Source: Flavobacteriaceae bacterium (GTDB taxonomy: Bacteria; Bacteroidota; Bacteroidia; Flavobacteriales; Flavobacteriaceae). From it: 5,912 nt of DNA. Within the stretch, counting starts at the first letter, position 1, and each line of letters starts with the position of its first letter. Made by a program: the position numbers and the translations under genes. The notes under the pieces were generated by a model. The model was not told the DNA's origin. It did not search any database and was given only the letters and a program-made list of their open reading frames with translations. The DNA lies in the NCBI GenBank assembly GCA_949507465.1, contig CATEMS010000233.1, positions 1 to 5,912 on the forward strand. The letters are read 5' to 3'. Below are positions 1 to 5,912 of this stretch, in pieces.

Positions 1-126
1 AAAGATATTTCTGGTGTAAAAGCAAATCAAAGTATGGATGTTTCATTACTAACCCCTGGGGTTTACATGATGGCTTTAAAGGCCAAAGATGGCTCGATAA
101 CTACCAGAAAGTTAATGATAAAATAA
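1..126 (+). CDS. 3' end of a secreted protein with T9SS type-A sorting domain (partial)
   Basis: Frame 1 is open from the first base to a TAA at 124-126, giving 41 residues of the C-terminus of a gene whose start lies left of the window. The tail contains a serine/leucine-rich strand, the turn TPGVYMM, a KDG hairpin and a final strand ending KLMIK. This is the pattern of the last two beta strands of Bacteroidota type IX secretion C-terminal domains (..L..G.Y.....G....KL.I.K). In that family the domain directs export through the outer membrane and is then removed or used for surface attachment. The function of the rest of the protein cannot be read here. It is convergent with the S8 protease, which carries the same kind of tail. 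The sorting-tail call is fairly secure from pattern, although the VYPNP entry motif that normally opens the domain is off the window. Confidence 0.75.
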   Translation, partial: KDISGVKANQSMDVSLLTPGVYMMALKAKDGSITTRKLMIK

Positions 127-129
127 GGG

Positions 130-145
130 GGCCTAAAGGCCTAAA
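130..145. repeat. Perfect tandem 8-bp repeat (GGCCTAAA x2)
   Basis: Bases 130-137 and 138-145 are identical copies of GGCCTAAA, placed three bases after the stop of the plus-strand gene. Because GGCC is self-complementary, 130-133 can pair with 138-141 across a TAAA loop. The repeat is also bracketed by AGGG (126-129) and CCCT (146-149), which can pair. The resulting hairpin is short and has no T run, so it is not a good terminator by itself. It may only be a local duplication. Confidence 0.5.
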
Positions 146-162
146 CCCTCATGTGATTCAAT

Positions 163-201
163 AAAAAAAGTCCCAAGCTTTTAGCTTTGGGACTTTTTTT
201 T
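163..201. terminator. Bidirectional Rho-independent terminator
   Basis: An A run (163-169) leads into the stem AGTCCCAA (169-176) paired with TTGGGACT (187-194). The stem continues inward as GCT (177-179) with AGC (183-185), around a TTT loop with one unpaired T (186), and is followed by a T run (194-201). Read from either strand this is a GC-containing stem followed by seven to eight U residues. It therefore can end the plus-strand gene that stops at 126 and the minus-strand protease that stops at 216. Its place between two convergent stop codons supports a shared role. Confidence 0.9.
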
Positions 202-215
202 AACAAGCAGTTAAT

Positions 216-2696
216 TTAGTTCTTTAATACTTGTATCACACTACTTGCATTTTTGGAAGTAGCTTTTACAAAATAAGTTCCAGAAGCAAAACCAGACACA
301 TCTAAAGTTGTTGTGTTTGCTGACACTTCTTTATCCAATAACAGTACACCCGTTATAGAATACACAGAGACGCGCTCTAATGTACTTACTGGTGATTCTA
401 TAGTAATAAGTGCATTTGTTGGATTTGGATACACCATTAGTGATTCTATCTGGTTGTCATTGGTAGCCAACTCTGCCTCGGTAATAAATCTTCTAAACTC
501 CTCATAGTCTCCAGAAGAACACTCATTAAGACCTCGCACTCTCCAGAAATATTCAGTATCATAGGTAAGCCCAGTTAATGTAGTTACCAATTCTAGCGTA
601 GTTCCTGTAATAACAACATCCACAAAAGCATCATCAAGGGCTACTTCATATTCATAACCAAGTGTTGCGTTAGATGTTGGATCCCACTCTAGTTCTAAAC
701 CATCAATAGGCCTGTTTTGTGAGTTGTTGGTTGGAGAGTCTAAAGTAACAAGACCCACCTGAATATCATCTGTTATTTCTAAAGAAACATAGGTGTTTGT
801 TGTTTGGCTTGACCCTGTTGCTGTGATTGTGATAGGGTACGATCCATTTTCTAGCGAGTCAATACCCTCTATGATCAAAACAGCCGTTGCAGTTTCAGAC
901 ACAGAACTAGGAGTAATAGTGGCTGTTGTCCCTTCTGGCGCAGCATCAAAGGTCAATGCCACGGTATCATTAAAACCTGCATCAAAAGTGACGTCTATAT
1001 CAAAAGTAGCCGTTTGAAATTCTGAACAAGTCAAAACATTTGCATTGGTAGTAGAAACCATAAAATCTTCATTTGATATACCTTCGATAACCAAAGAAAA
1101 CACTTGCGTATCATTGACAAGCAATTGTCCTTTATGAGAAACACGAACAATATACTCTCCTGGCGCAGGAGCATTAATTTCTATCTTCTCTACATTGTCA
1201 ACGATATTGTCTCCTGTTGTTGCAGGGGCAGTTGGCGAGGCAACGTTTAACACCCATGGTAAAAAAGTTTCTCCTCCATCATTAGATATTCTTAAATCAA
1301 GATCATTCATTAAACTTGGCGTAGCCAAGTCCTCGTTTCCTCCAGGCAATAAATCCGCAGCTGGATCTGTCCAAGCTATGGTTGCAACTATATCTTGTGT
1401 GCCATCAGCTTGAAATGTATAGGTATATTCATCATTGGCATCAAGAGTTTCTGTGGTAATCAGACTCTGGTTTGAGTTCTCTGAAATTACCTGAGCAGCA
1501 TGCTCGGTATTTAAAAGACCCCAACCAAATCTGTAGTCTGGACCTGGCGCAAAACCAGCTTCATCGGCAGTATGAAGTGCTAGCGCTCTTAAGGTAGAGG
1601 CCAACATATACTCGCCGTTTAAATTATTGTAATGTTGTTGTAATAACAATAGGCTTCCAGATACATTAGGAGCAGACATTGAGGTACCGCTCATATTCAT
1701 ATATGAGGCGTTTGAGGTACCAGAGCAAGAATACATATTTACTCCTTTGGCAGAAATATCTGGTTTGATACGTCCATCATCTGTTGGACCCCAACTACTG
1801 AAGCTAGACATAAAAACATCACTATTATCTTCATAATTTAAAACCTCAAAAGTAGCTGCAACAACAATATTGTTTTTTGCTACACTTTTATCTGTAAGGT
1901 AATCATACCCTCCATCTGAAGGATTTTCTCCAGATTGACGGTCGTTTCCAGCAGAGCAAACAGGTAAATAATAAGGTGCATTATAAACTATTCTGTCAAT
2001 ATCTCTAGCGTTACCATCATAATAACCAATATACCAAAGAGGTACATTTTCACTCGCAATACCATAACTATGATTTGAAATTAGCAAACCATCGGAAGCA
2101 GCACTTGTCATCTCTGGTTCATCTGCACCAAAATCATAGGCAATCAATTCTGCCATGGGTGCCATACCCTTGGCTTGCCCATTGACTTGACTTCCAGAAC
2201 CTATCATGGTACCCGAAACATGGGTAGCATGGTTACTTATACTTCCTGGATTATCAATTTGTAGGGCTCTTTCTTCTAAAAGATTATGAGTGTTTCTCAC
2301 ACGGCCACCATCCCAAACACCACCAATCATATTCTCACCATTTAGATCTAAACCAGCTACACCACCGGTGTGAACTCTATCGGTTCTAGTGGTTATTGTA
2401 CCTTCACGATTATCTGTAGTGTAGTATTTTGGGGTTCCGTTATCAAAAACACCCACCAACAAAGCGTTACCACCGTTTGGAAGTGCTATTTCAGTTTCCC
2501 ATCCATTTTGAGCAGCCATTTCAAATGCGATTCTTTGATTGGTTTCAAATTTTTGCCTTAGCTCATCTTCTAAGAGAGTAAGAGCTTGTTGATCATAATT
2601 TGCAGTAATTACCTGGCGCTCTGCAAGAGTTTGTGAAAGAATACTTGATACAGACATTAAAGCTACTGTACCAAATAATAGAATAGATTTTTTCAT
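216..2696 (-). CDS. Secreted subtilisin-family (S8) serine protease with T9SS sorting domain
   Basis: 826 residues. A signal peptide (two Lys, then a hydrophobic run to about residue 20; cleavage likely near 21-25) is followed by a probable propeptide to about 115. The S8 catalytic domain spans about 118-405: Asp129 in GVWDGG, His156 in HATHVSGT, oxyanion Asn251 in SAGND, and nucleophile Ser339 in SGTSMSAP, so the triad is complete. Residues about 410-540 form a beta-rich domain with AWTDPA, LMNDLDLRI and PGEYIVRV, resembling the jelly-roll domain that follows the catalytic domain in KP-43-like subtilases. Residues about 545-642 look Ig-like and about 650-740 fibronectin type III-like (YFWRVRGLN). 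The T9SS type-A domain starts at VYPNPT (755-760) and runs to the end. Expected role is hydrolysis of extracellular protein after T9SS export. The start is supported by the signal peptide and by a -7 promoter element 17 bp upstream. Substrate, and whether it is released or cell-bound, cannot be told. Confidence 0.93.
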   Translation of the reverse strand: MKKSILLFGTVALMSVSSILSQTLAERQVITANYDQQALTLLEDELRQKFETNQRIAFEMAAQNGWETEIALPNGGNALLVGVFDNGTPKYYTTDNREGTITTRTDRVHTGGVAGLDLNGENMIGGVWDGGRVRNTHNLLEERALQIDNPGSISNHATHVSGTMIGSGSQVNGQAKGMAPMAELIAYDFGADEPEMTSAASDGLLISNHSYGIASENVPLWYIGYYDGNARDIDRIVYNAPYYLPVCSAGNDRQSGENPSDGGYDYLTDKSVAKNNIVVAATFEVLNYEDNSDVFMSSFSSWGPTDDGRIKPDISAKGVNMYSCSGTSNASYMNMSGTSMSAPNVSGSLLLLQQHYNNLNGEYMLASTLRALALHTADEAGFAPGPDYRFGWGLLNTEHAAQVISENSNQSLITTETLDANDEYTYTFQADGTQDIVATIAWTDPAADLLPGGNEDLATPSLMNDLDLRISNDGGETFLPWVLNVASPTAPATTGDNIVDNVEKIEINAPAPGEYIVRVSHKGQLLVNDTQVFSLVIEGISNEDFMVSTTNANVLTCSEFQTATFDIDVTFDAGFNDTVALTFDAAPEGTTATITPSSVSETATAVLIIEGIDSLENGSYPITITATGSSQTTNTYVSLEITDDIQVGLVTLDSPTNNSQNRPIDGLELEWDPTSNATLGYEYEVALDDAFVDVVITGTTLELVTTLTGLTYDTEYFWRVRGLNECSSGDYEEFRRFITEAELATNDNQIESLMVYPNPTNALITIESPVSTLERVSVYSITGVLLLDKEVSANTTTLDVSGFASGTYFVKATSKNASSVIQVLKN

Positions 2697-2829
2697 AGTT
2701 AGTTTCTTTTTACCAAAAATACTAAAAAACGCATCGTGAATCTACACTGTGAATTGTTAAAGTTTCCCTTAATAGGAAAAAACAGTTATGAAACTTAACG
2801 GGTATGTAGAAGTAAAAAAAGTACTAAAA
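2697..2829. other. Intergenic region between pgi and the protease gene
   Basis: These 133 bp lie between the pgi stop and the protease start, both genes being on the minus strand. No convincing gene is present. Besides the putative -7 element there is one small inverted repeat, TTTCC (2763-2767) with GGAAA (2775-2779), a 5-bp stem on a 7-base loop. On the minus strand its T run lies before the stem, not after it, so it is not a standard intrinsic terminator for pgi. No other terminator is visible after pgi, so some read-through into the protease gene is possible. Confidence 0.5.
2714..2721 (-). promoter_or_regulatory. Putative Bacteroidota -7 promoter element of the protease gene
   Basis: On the minus strand this reads TATTTTTG, an exact match to the TAnnTTTG element recognised by the Bacteroidota housekeeping sigma factor. 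It ends 17 bp before the protease ATG, so the transcript would have a leader of only about 10 nt, consisting of an A-rich AAAGAAACTAACT-type sequence instead of a Shine-Dalgarno site. No good TTG-type -33 element is seen at the expected distance, so the assignment rests on the -7 match and its position. In AT-rich DNA such a match can occur by chance. Confidence 0.45.
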
Positions 2830-4326
2830 CTATGAGCGTAGCTGTTTATTTGCCAATTTCTTTCCTAACTCTACACCAAATTGATCAAAACTATAAATGT
2901 TTAAAATAGCTCCCTCAACAAATATTTTATGTTCATACATGGCAAGTAAACTACCCAAACTCTCTGGAGATAGTTGATCAATTAAAATAAGGTTTGAAGG
3001 TTTGTTACCCTGGAATACTTTATACGGATTGGCTATATCTTCTCCATGGGTACCCATTAAAAGAGCCTGGGTTTGCGCCAAACAATTGGCAACTAAAATA
3101 TCTTGGTGATTTTTTTTACCATGCAAAGAGGCCTTGCATAAAATAAAGTCTGTTGGTATAAGTAAGGTGCCTTGGTGTAGCAATTGAATAAAAGCGTGCT
3201 GGGCATTGGTCCCTGTATTTCCCCAGACAACCGGACCCGTTTGGTAGGTAATTTTAGATCCATTTCTATCTACAGATTTTCCATTACTCTCCATTGAGGC
3301 TTGTTGCAAATAATCAACAAATTTTGAAAGATATTGTGTGTAGGGCAATACGGCTTGAGTTTCTGCTTTAAAAAAGTTCGTATACCAGATAGACAATAAT
3401 CCTAAAATAACGGGTATGTTTTGAGAAAACTCAGACGATTTAAAATGACAATCCATTTTGTGAGCTCCTTTTAATAAAAGCTCAAAATTTGAATATCCAA
3501 TAGCACAACATGTTGAGAGCCCAACAGCGCTCCACAATGAAAATCTTCCTCCTACCCAATCCCACATGGTAAATGTATATTGGGGTAAAATACCAAAACT
3601 AGCTACAGCAGATAGATTTGTTGATACCGCTACAAAGTGTTGCGCTATAGCTTTTTCTCCAGCTTGCTGCAAAAACCACTCACGAACAGTAGTAGCATTG
3701 GTGAGTGTCTCTTGTGTAGTAAATGTTTTACTTACAACAATAAAAAGTGTTGTTTGTGTATCTAGTTTTTGTAGTATTTCACAAACATGATCTCCGTCTA
3801 CATTTGATATATAATGTACATTAAGATGGTTTTTGTAAAAACTGAGTGCCTCAGTAACCATTGCAGGACCTAAATCACTACCGCCAATACCTATGTTTAC
3901 AATATCTGTTATTGCCTTGCCTGTGTATCCTTTGTGAGAGCCATCAATAACGGCCTGAGAAAACCGTTTCATTTGATCTAGGGTATTGACTACCTCTGGT
4001 TTCATGGCATCAAAGTCTCTTAAGGCGGTATGCAATACCTGTCTGTTCTCTGTTTCATTGATTACAGCTCCATTAAATTGAGCAGCAATGGCCGTGTCCA
4101 ATTTTGTTTCTTTGGCCAGCTGTATTAATAAATCTAGGGTATGAGAGGTAATTCTGTTTTTTGAAAAATCTAATGAAACTAGATCTGTGGCTAGGCTCAT
4201 ACACTCTTTTCTATCTGTTTGAGTGGCAAATAGAGTTTGCATTGTTACAGTTTCCATAGCTGTAAAATGGTCTTGCAATTTGCTCCAAGACTGGGTGGTA
4301 GTAGGATTTATTTTGGGTAATGCCAT
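2830..4326 (-). CDS. pgi: Glucose-6-phosphate isomerase (short form)
   Basis: Interconverts glucose-6-phosphate and fructose-6-phosphate in the cytoplasm, for glycolysis and gluconeogenesis. It aligns by eye with E. coli Pgi from INPTTTQSW at the N-terminus through GYTGKAITD, NIGIGGSDLGP (144-154), SKTFTTQET (199-207) and the family signatures DWVGGRFSLWSAVG (256-269) and, at 472-489, the segment ending FDQFGVELGK. Catalytic residues are present: Glu346 in MESNGK, His377 in NAQHAF and Lys489 in ELGKK. At 498 residues it is about 50 shorter than the usual 545-550. The losses are about 9 residues near 104-108, about 16 near 426-433, and about 26 at the C-terminus, where it stops five residues after LAN. 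Because conserved blocks continue on both sides of each internal gap, these look like real deletions, not frameshifts. The ATG fits the family N-terminus. It lies 37 bp after the kinase stop with no promoter or Shine-Dalgarno site visible, so it is probably co-transcribed. Confidence 0.96.
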   Translation of the reverse strand: MALPKINPTTTQSWSKLQDHFTAMETVTMQTLFATQTDRKECMSLATDLVSLDFSKNRITSHTLDLLIQLAKETKLDTAIAAQFNGAVINETENRQVLHTALRDFDAMKPEVVNTLDQMKRFSQAVIDGSHKGYTGKAITDIVNIGIGGSDLGPAMVTEALSFYKNHLNVHYISNVDGDHVCEILQKLDTQTTLFIVVSKTFTTQETLTNATTVREWFLQQAGEKAIAQHFVAVSTNLSAVASFGILPQYTFTMWDWVGGRFSLWSAVGLSTCCAIGYSNFELLLKGAHKMDCHFKSSEFSQNIPVILGLLSIWYTNFFKAETQAVLPYTQYLSKFVDYLQQASMESNGKSVDRNGSKITYQTGPVVWGNTGTNAQHAFIQLLHQGTLLIPTDFILCKASLHGKKNHQDILVANCLAQTQALLMGTHGEDIANPYKVFQGNKPSNLILIDQLSPESLGSLLAMYEHKIFVEGAILNIYSFDQFGVELGKKLANKQLRS

Positions 4327-4363
4327 AGGGTAGTAATAGAAATGGAAAGTGTTTGTTAGGTTG

Positions 4364-5242
4364 TTATTGTAAAATATGATCTTTATAGTATTCTATAAGA
4401 CCATCTATAGGTCTTCTAATTATTGTACCAAGAGTTAAATGATAGGGTTGCATACAATCTCTAATGATATCCTCACTAAAATGAGCAATACTACCTATGA
4501 AATGAATTGGTACGCTCTGCGCTTCTTTAAAACACAAAACTCTACATTCAATAAATTTATTAATTCCTTCACTTATAAGCTTGTAAAAATAACCATTAAT
4601 TTCTATGGCGTTTTTTGGCCTTGAAGCGCCAGGATTAAAAATAAACTCAGCAAAAGATGCCAAATACATATTTGGATTGTCTTGCTTATAGACATTGTAT
4701 TTTATAACATCGGGAGTAAGGTCAAACCTTCTAGCAAATTCAGTTTTTAAAACTGCAGGCATTTTATTATAGAAATAATCACGCAGCAACCGCTTGCCAA
4801 AATAGTTTCCACTGGCCTCGTCCATTAGGCTATATCCTAAAGATACTGCGCTAGGATGAACCTTGGCACCGTCAAAGTAGCTACTGTTGGAACCTGTACC
4901 CAAAATACATACAATGCCAGGCAAAGTAGTAGCTGAATAAACTGCTGCAATGGTATCTTCTTGAATATCTACAACAGCCTTTGTAAATATCTTTTGTAAA
5001 ACACCTTTAAGCAACAAGGAAGGTTTTTCTGTGCCACAACCTGCGCCATAAAAATCTAAACGGGTTACTAAATTGTAATAAGGCTGCAGATCTGAATTAT
5101 CTAAAACCCTTTTTGAGAGTTCATTTTGATGAACAACTGCAGGGTTTAAACCCACAGTTCTGGTTTTCAATACAACCAAGCCTTGGCTATCTAATAAAAT
5201 CCAATCGCATTTTGTTGACCCTCCGTCTGTGAGTAAAACCAT
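4364..5242 (-). CDS. BadF/BadG/BcrA/BcrD-type sugar kinase, N-acetylglucosamine kinase-like
   Basis: 292 residues of the actin-like (ASKHA) ATPase fold. The first phosphate loop is at the very start, LTDGGSTKCDW (4-14). GAGCGTE (66-72) follows, then the second phosphate loop CILGTGSNSSYFDG (112-125), then a conserved stretch GYSLMDEASGNYFGKRLLRD (136-155). The adenosine-site block is HFIGSIAHF (247-255). This order matches the BadF/BcrA ATPase family, which includes N-acetylglucosamine kinase, and bacterial members near glycolytic genes are usually annotated so. The likely reaction is ATP-dependent 6-phosphorylation of an amino sugar or hexose in the cytoplasm. Exact substrate (GlcNAc, MurNAc, glucosamine or glucose) cannot be decided. 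The ATG lies 3 bp after the gap stop and 37 bp before pgi begins, implying translation from one mRNA with both. Residues 4-14 begin right after the start, so no longer N-terminus is needed. There is no iron-sulfur activator (CoA-dehydratase) partner nearby, which argues against a BadF/BcrA activator role. Confidence 0.85.
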   Translation of the reverse strand: MVLLTDGGSTKCDWILLDSQGLVVLKTRTVGLNPAVVHQNELSKRVLDNSDLQPYYNLVTRLDFYGAGCGTEKPSLLLKGVLQKIFTKAVVDIQEDTIAAVYSATTLPGIVCILGTGSNSSYFDGAKVHPSAVSLGYSLMDEASGNYFGKRLLRDYFYNKMPAVLKTEFARRFDLTPDVIKYNVYKQDNPNMYLASFAEFIFNPGASRPKNAIEINGYFYKLISEGINKFIECRVLCFKEAQSVPIHFIGSIAHFSEDIIRDCMQPYHLTLGTIIRRPIDGLIEYYKDHILQ

Positions 5243-5245
5243 AGT

Positions 5246-5912
5246 TTATAAACTTGCTACATGTAAAGCTAATTCAATAAGTTTTGCAGAATATCCATAT
5301 TCATTATCATACCAAGATATCAATTTAAAAAAATGGTCATTCAATGCAATACCTGCCCCAGCATCAAAATTACTAGTGTGTGTACTACCTACAAAATCTT
5401 GAGATACTACTGCATCTTCTGTATAAGAAACTACACCTTTATAAGCTCCTTGAGAGGCCTCTTTAAATAGGTTTTTAATATCCTGGTAGCTAGCAGATTT
5501 TTTTGTTCTAACGGTTAAATCTACCACAGAGACATCTACCGTTGGAACTCTAAAGGCCATTCCTGTAAGTTTTCCTTTGAGATTAGGAATAACTTTAGTT
5601 ACTGCAACAGCTGCCCCAGTTGTAGAGGGTATGATGTTATTTACACCACTTCTACCCATTCTGTAATTTTTTTTAGAGGGTTGGTCTACCGTTGCTTGAG
5701 TAGCTGTTAAGGCATGAACAGTGGTCATGAGTCCTTCAACTATCTCTAAGTTATCATCTATGATTTTAGCCAATGGAGCCAAGCAATTAGTAGTACATGA
5801 TGCGTTTGATACAATGGTGTCTGATGGTTTAACGTCCATATGATTCACACCCATTACAAACATAGGGGCCGTTTTGGAAGGAGCAGAAATAACAACTTTT
5901 TTAGCTCCTGCT
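5246..5912 (-). CDS. gap: Glyceraldehyde-3-phosphate dehydrogenase (5' end missing)
   Basis: Oxidises glyceraldehyde-3-phosphate to 1,3-bisphosphoglycerate with NAD(P)+ in glycolysis. The frame stays open to the window edge: 16 residues read upstream of the Met at 5863 (AGAKKVVISAPSKTAP), a typical internal GAPDH strand, so that Met is not the start. About 222 residues are visible, roughly two thirds of a usual 330-335-residue protein. Motifs include SNASCTTNCLAP with the catalytic Cys encoded at 5795-5797, TTVHALT with the catalytic His at 5714-5716, NNIIPSTTGAA, GMAFRVPTVDVS and WYDNEYGYS near the C-terminus. The NAD(P)-binding half is off the window, so cofactor preference cannot be read. 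The stop at 5246-5248 is 3 bp before the kinase ATG, making this the first visible gene of a gap-kinase-pgi transcript. Any promoter lies outside. Confidence 0.96.
   Translation of the reverse strand, partial: AGAKKVVISAPSKTAPMFVMGVNHMDVKPSDTIVSNASCTTNCLAPLAKIIDDNLEIVEGLMTTVHALTATQATVDQPSKKNYRMGRSGVNNIIPSTTGAAVAVTKVIPNLKGKLTGMAFRVPTVDVSVVDLTVRTKKSASYQDIKNLFKEASQGAYKGVVSYTEDAVVSQDFVGSTHTSNFDAGAGIALNDHFFKLISWYDNEYGYSAKLIELALHVASL

Noticed and set aside
313..1413. Three plus-strand open frames of 64-74 codons (313-507, 793-1017, 1195-1413)
   Set aside because: They are antisense to the protease gene, whose protein is recognisable throughout, and their translations show no domain or signal peptide.
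2370..2561. Plus-strand open frame of 63 codons
   Set aside because: Antisense to the N-terminal part of the protease gene; no recognisable protein features.
2763..2779. Small inverted repeat TTTCC/GGAAA as a pgi terminator
   Set aside because: The stem has only 5 bp, and on the minus strand the T run precedes the stem instead of following it.
2788..2835. Plus-strand 15-codon ORF (MKLNGYVEVKKVLKL) with an AGGA-like site upstream
   Set aside because: Too short to support, overlaps the pgi stop on the other strand, and has no promoter or conserved feature; expected by chance in AT-rich DNA.
3566..4624. Plus-strand open frames at 3566-3790 and 4439-4624
   Set aside because: Antisense shadows of pgi and of the kinase gene, both strongly conserved families.
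4364..5242. Kinase gene as an activator of a CoA-ester dehydratase (BadF/HgdC-type role)
   Set aside because: No dehydratase subunits are adjacent, and the setting is glycolytic, so a sugar kinase fits better.
5246..5863. GAPDH starting at the Met encoded at 5861-5863
   Set aside because: The frame continues upstream to the window edge with typical GAPDH sequence (KKVVISAPSK), so this Met is internal and the gene is cut by the window.

Overview
The window looks like chromosomal DNA from a marine-type member of the Bacteroidota, most likely Flavobacteriia. The evidence is AT-rich sequence, two secreted proteins ending in type IX secretion (T9SS) type-A sorting domains, a promoter element of the Bacteroidota type (TAnnTTTG), starts without strong Shine-Dalgarno sites, and a BadF-type sugar kinase beside a GAPDH gene. 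The genus cannot be fixed from what is here.

Layout: bases 1-126 are the 3' end of a plus-strand gene, of which only the T9SS sorting tail is visible. It converges on a large minus-strand gene (216-2696), an 826-residue subtilisin-family (S8) protease with its own T9SS tail. The 89-bp gap between them holds a small tandem repeat and a clear A-run/stem/T-run hairpin that can terminate both genes. A 133-bp intergenic region (2697-2829) holds the probable protease promoter.

Upstream on the minus strand lies a tightly packed central-carbon cluster, transcribed in the order gap (cut by the right edge, 5246-5912), a BadF/BcrA-type N-acetylglucosamine kinase-like gene (4364-5242), then pgi (2830-4326). 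Gaps are 3 and 37 bp, so the three are probably one operon whose promoter lies outside the window. Together they cover a hexose phosphorylation step, glucose-6-P/fructose-6-P interconversion and the triose-phosphate oxidation step of glycolysis. The protease is probably a separate unit.

Most of the window is ordinary core and secretome gene content, and I see no mobile element, CRISPR array, tRNA, rRNA or evident new system. The point most worth a second look is the unusually short Pgi. It keeps its catalytic residues but lacks a surface loop, the dimer 'hook' segment and the usual C-terminal tail.
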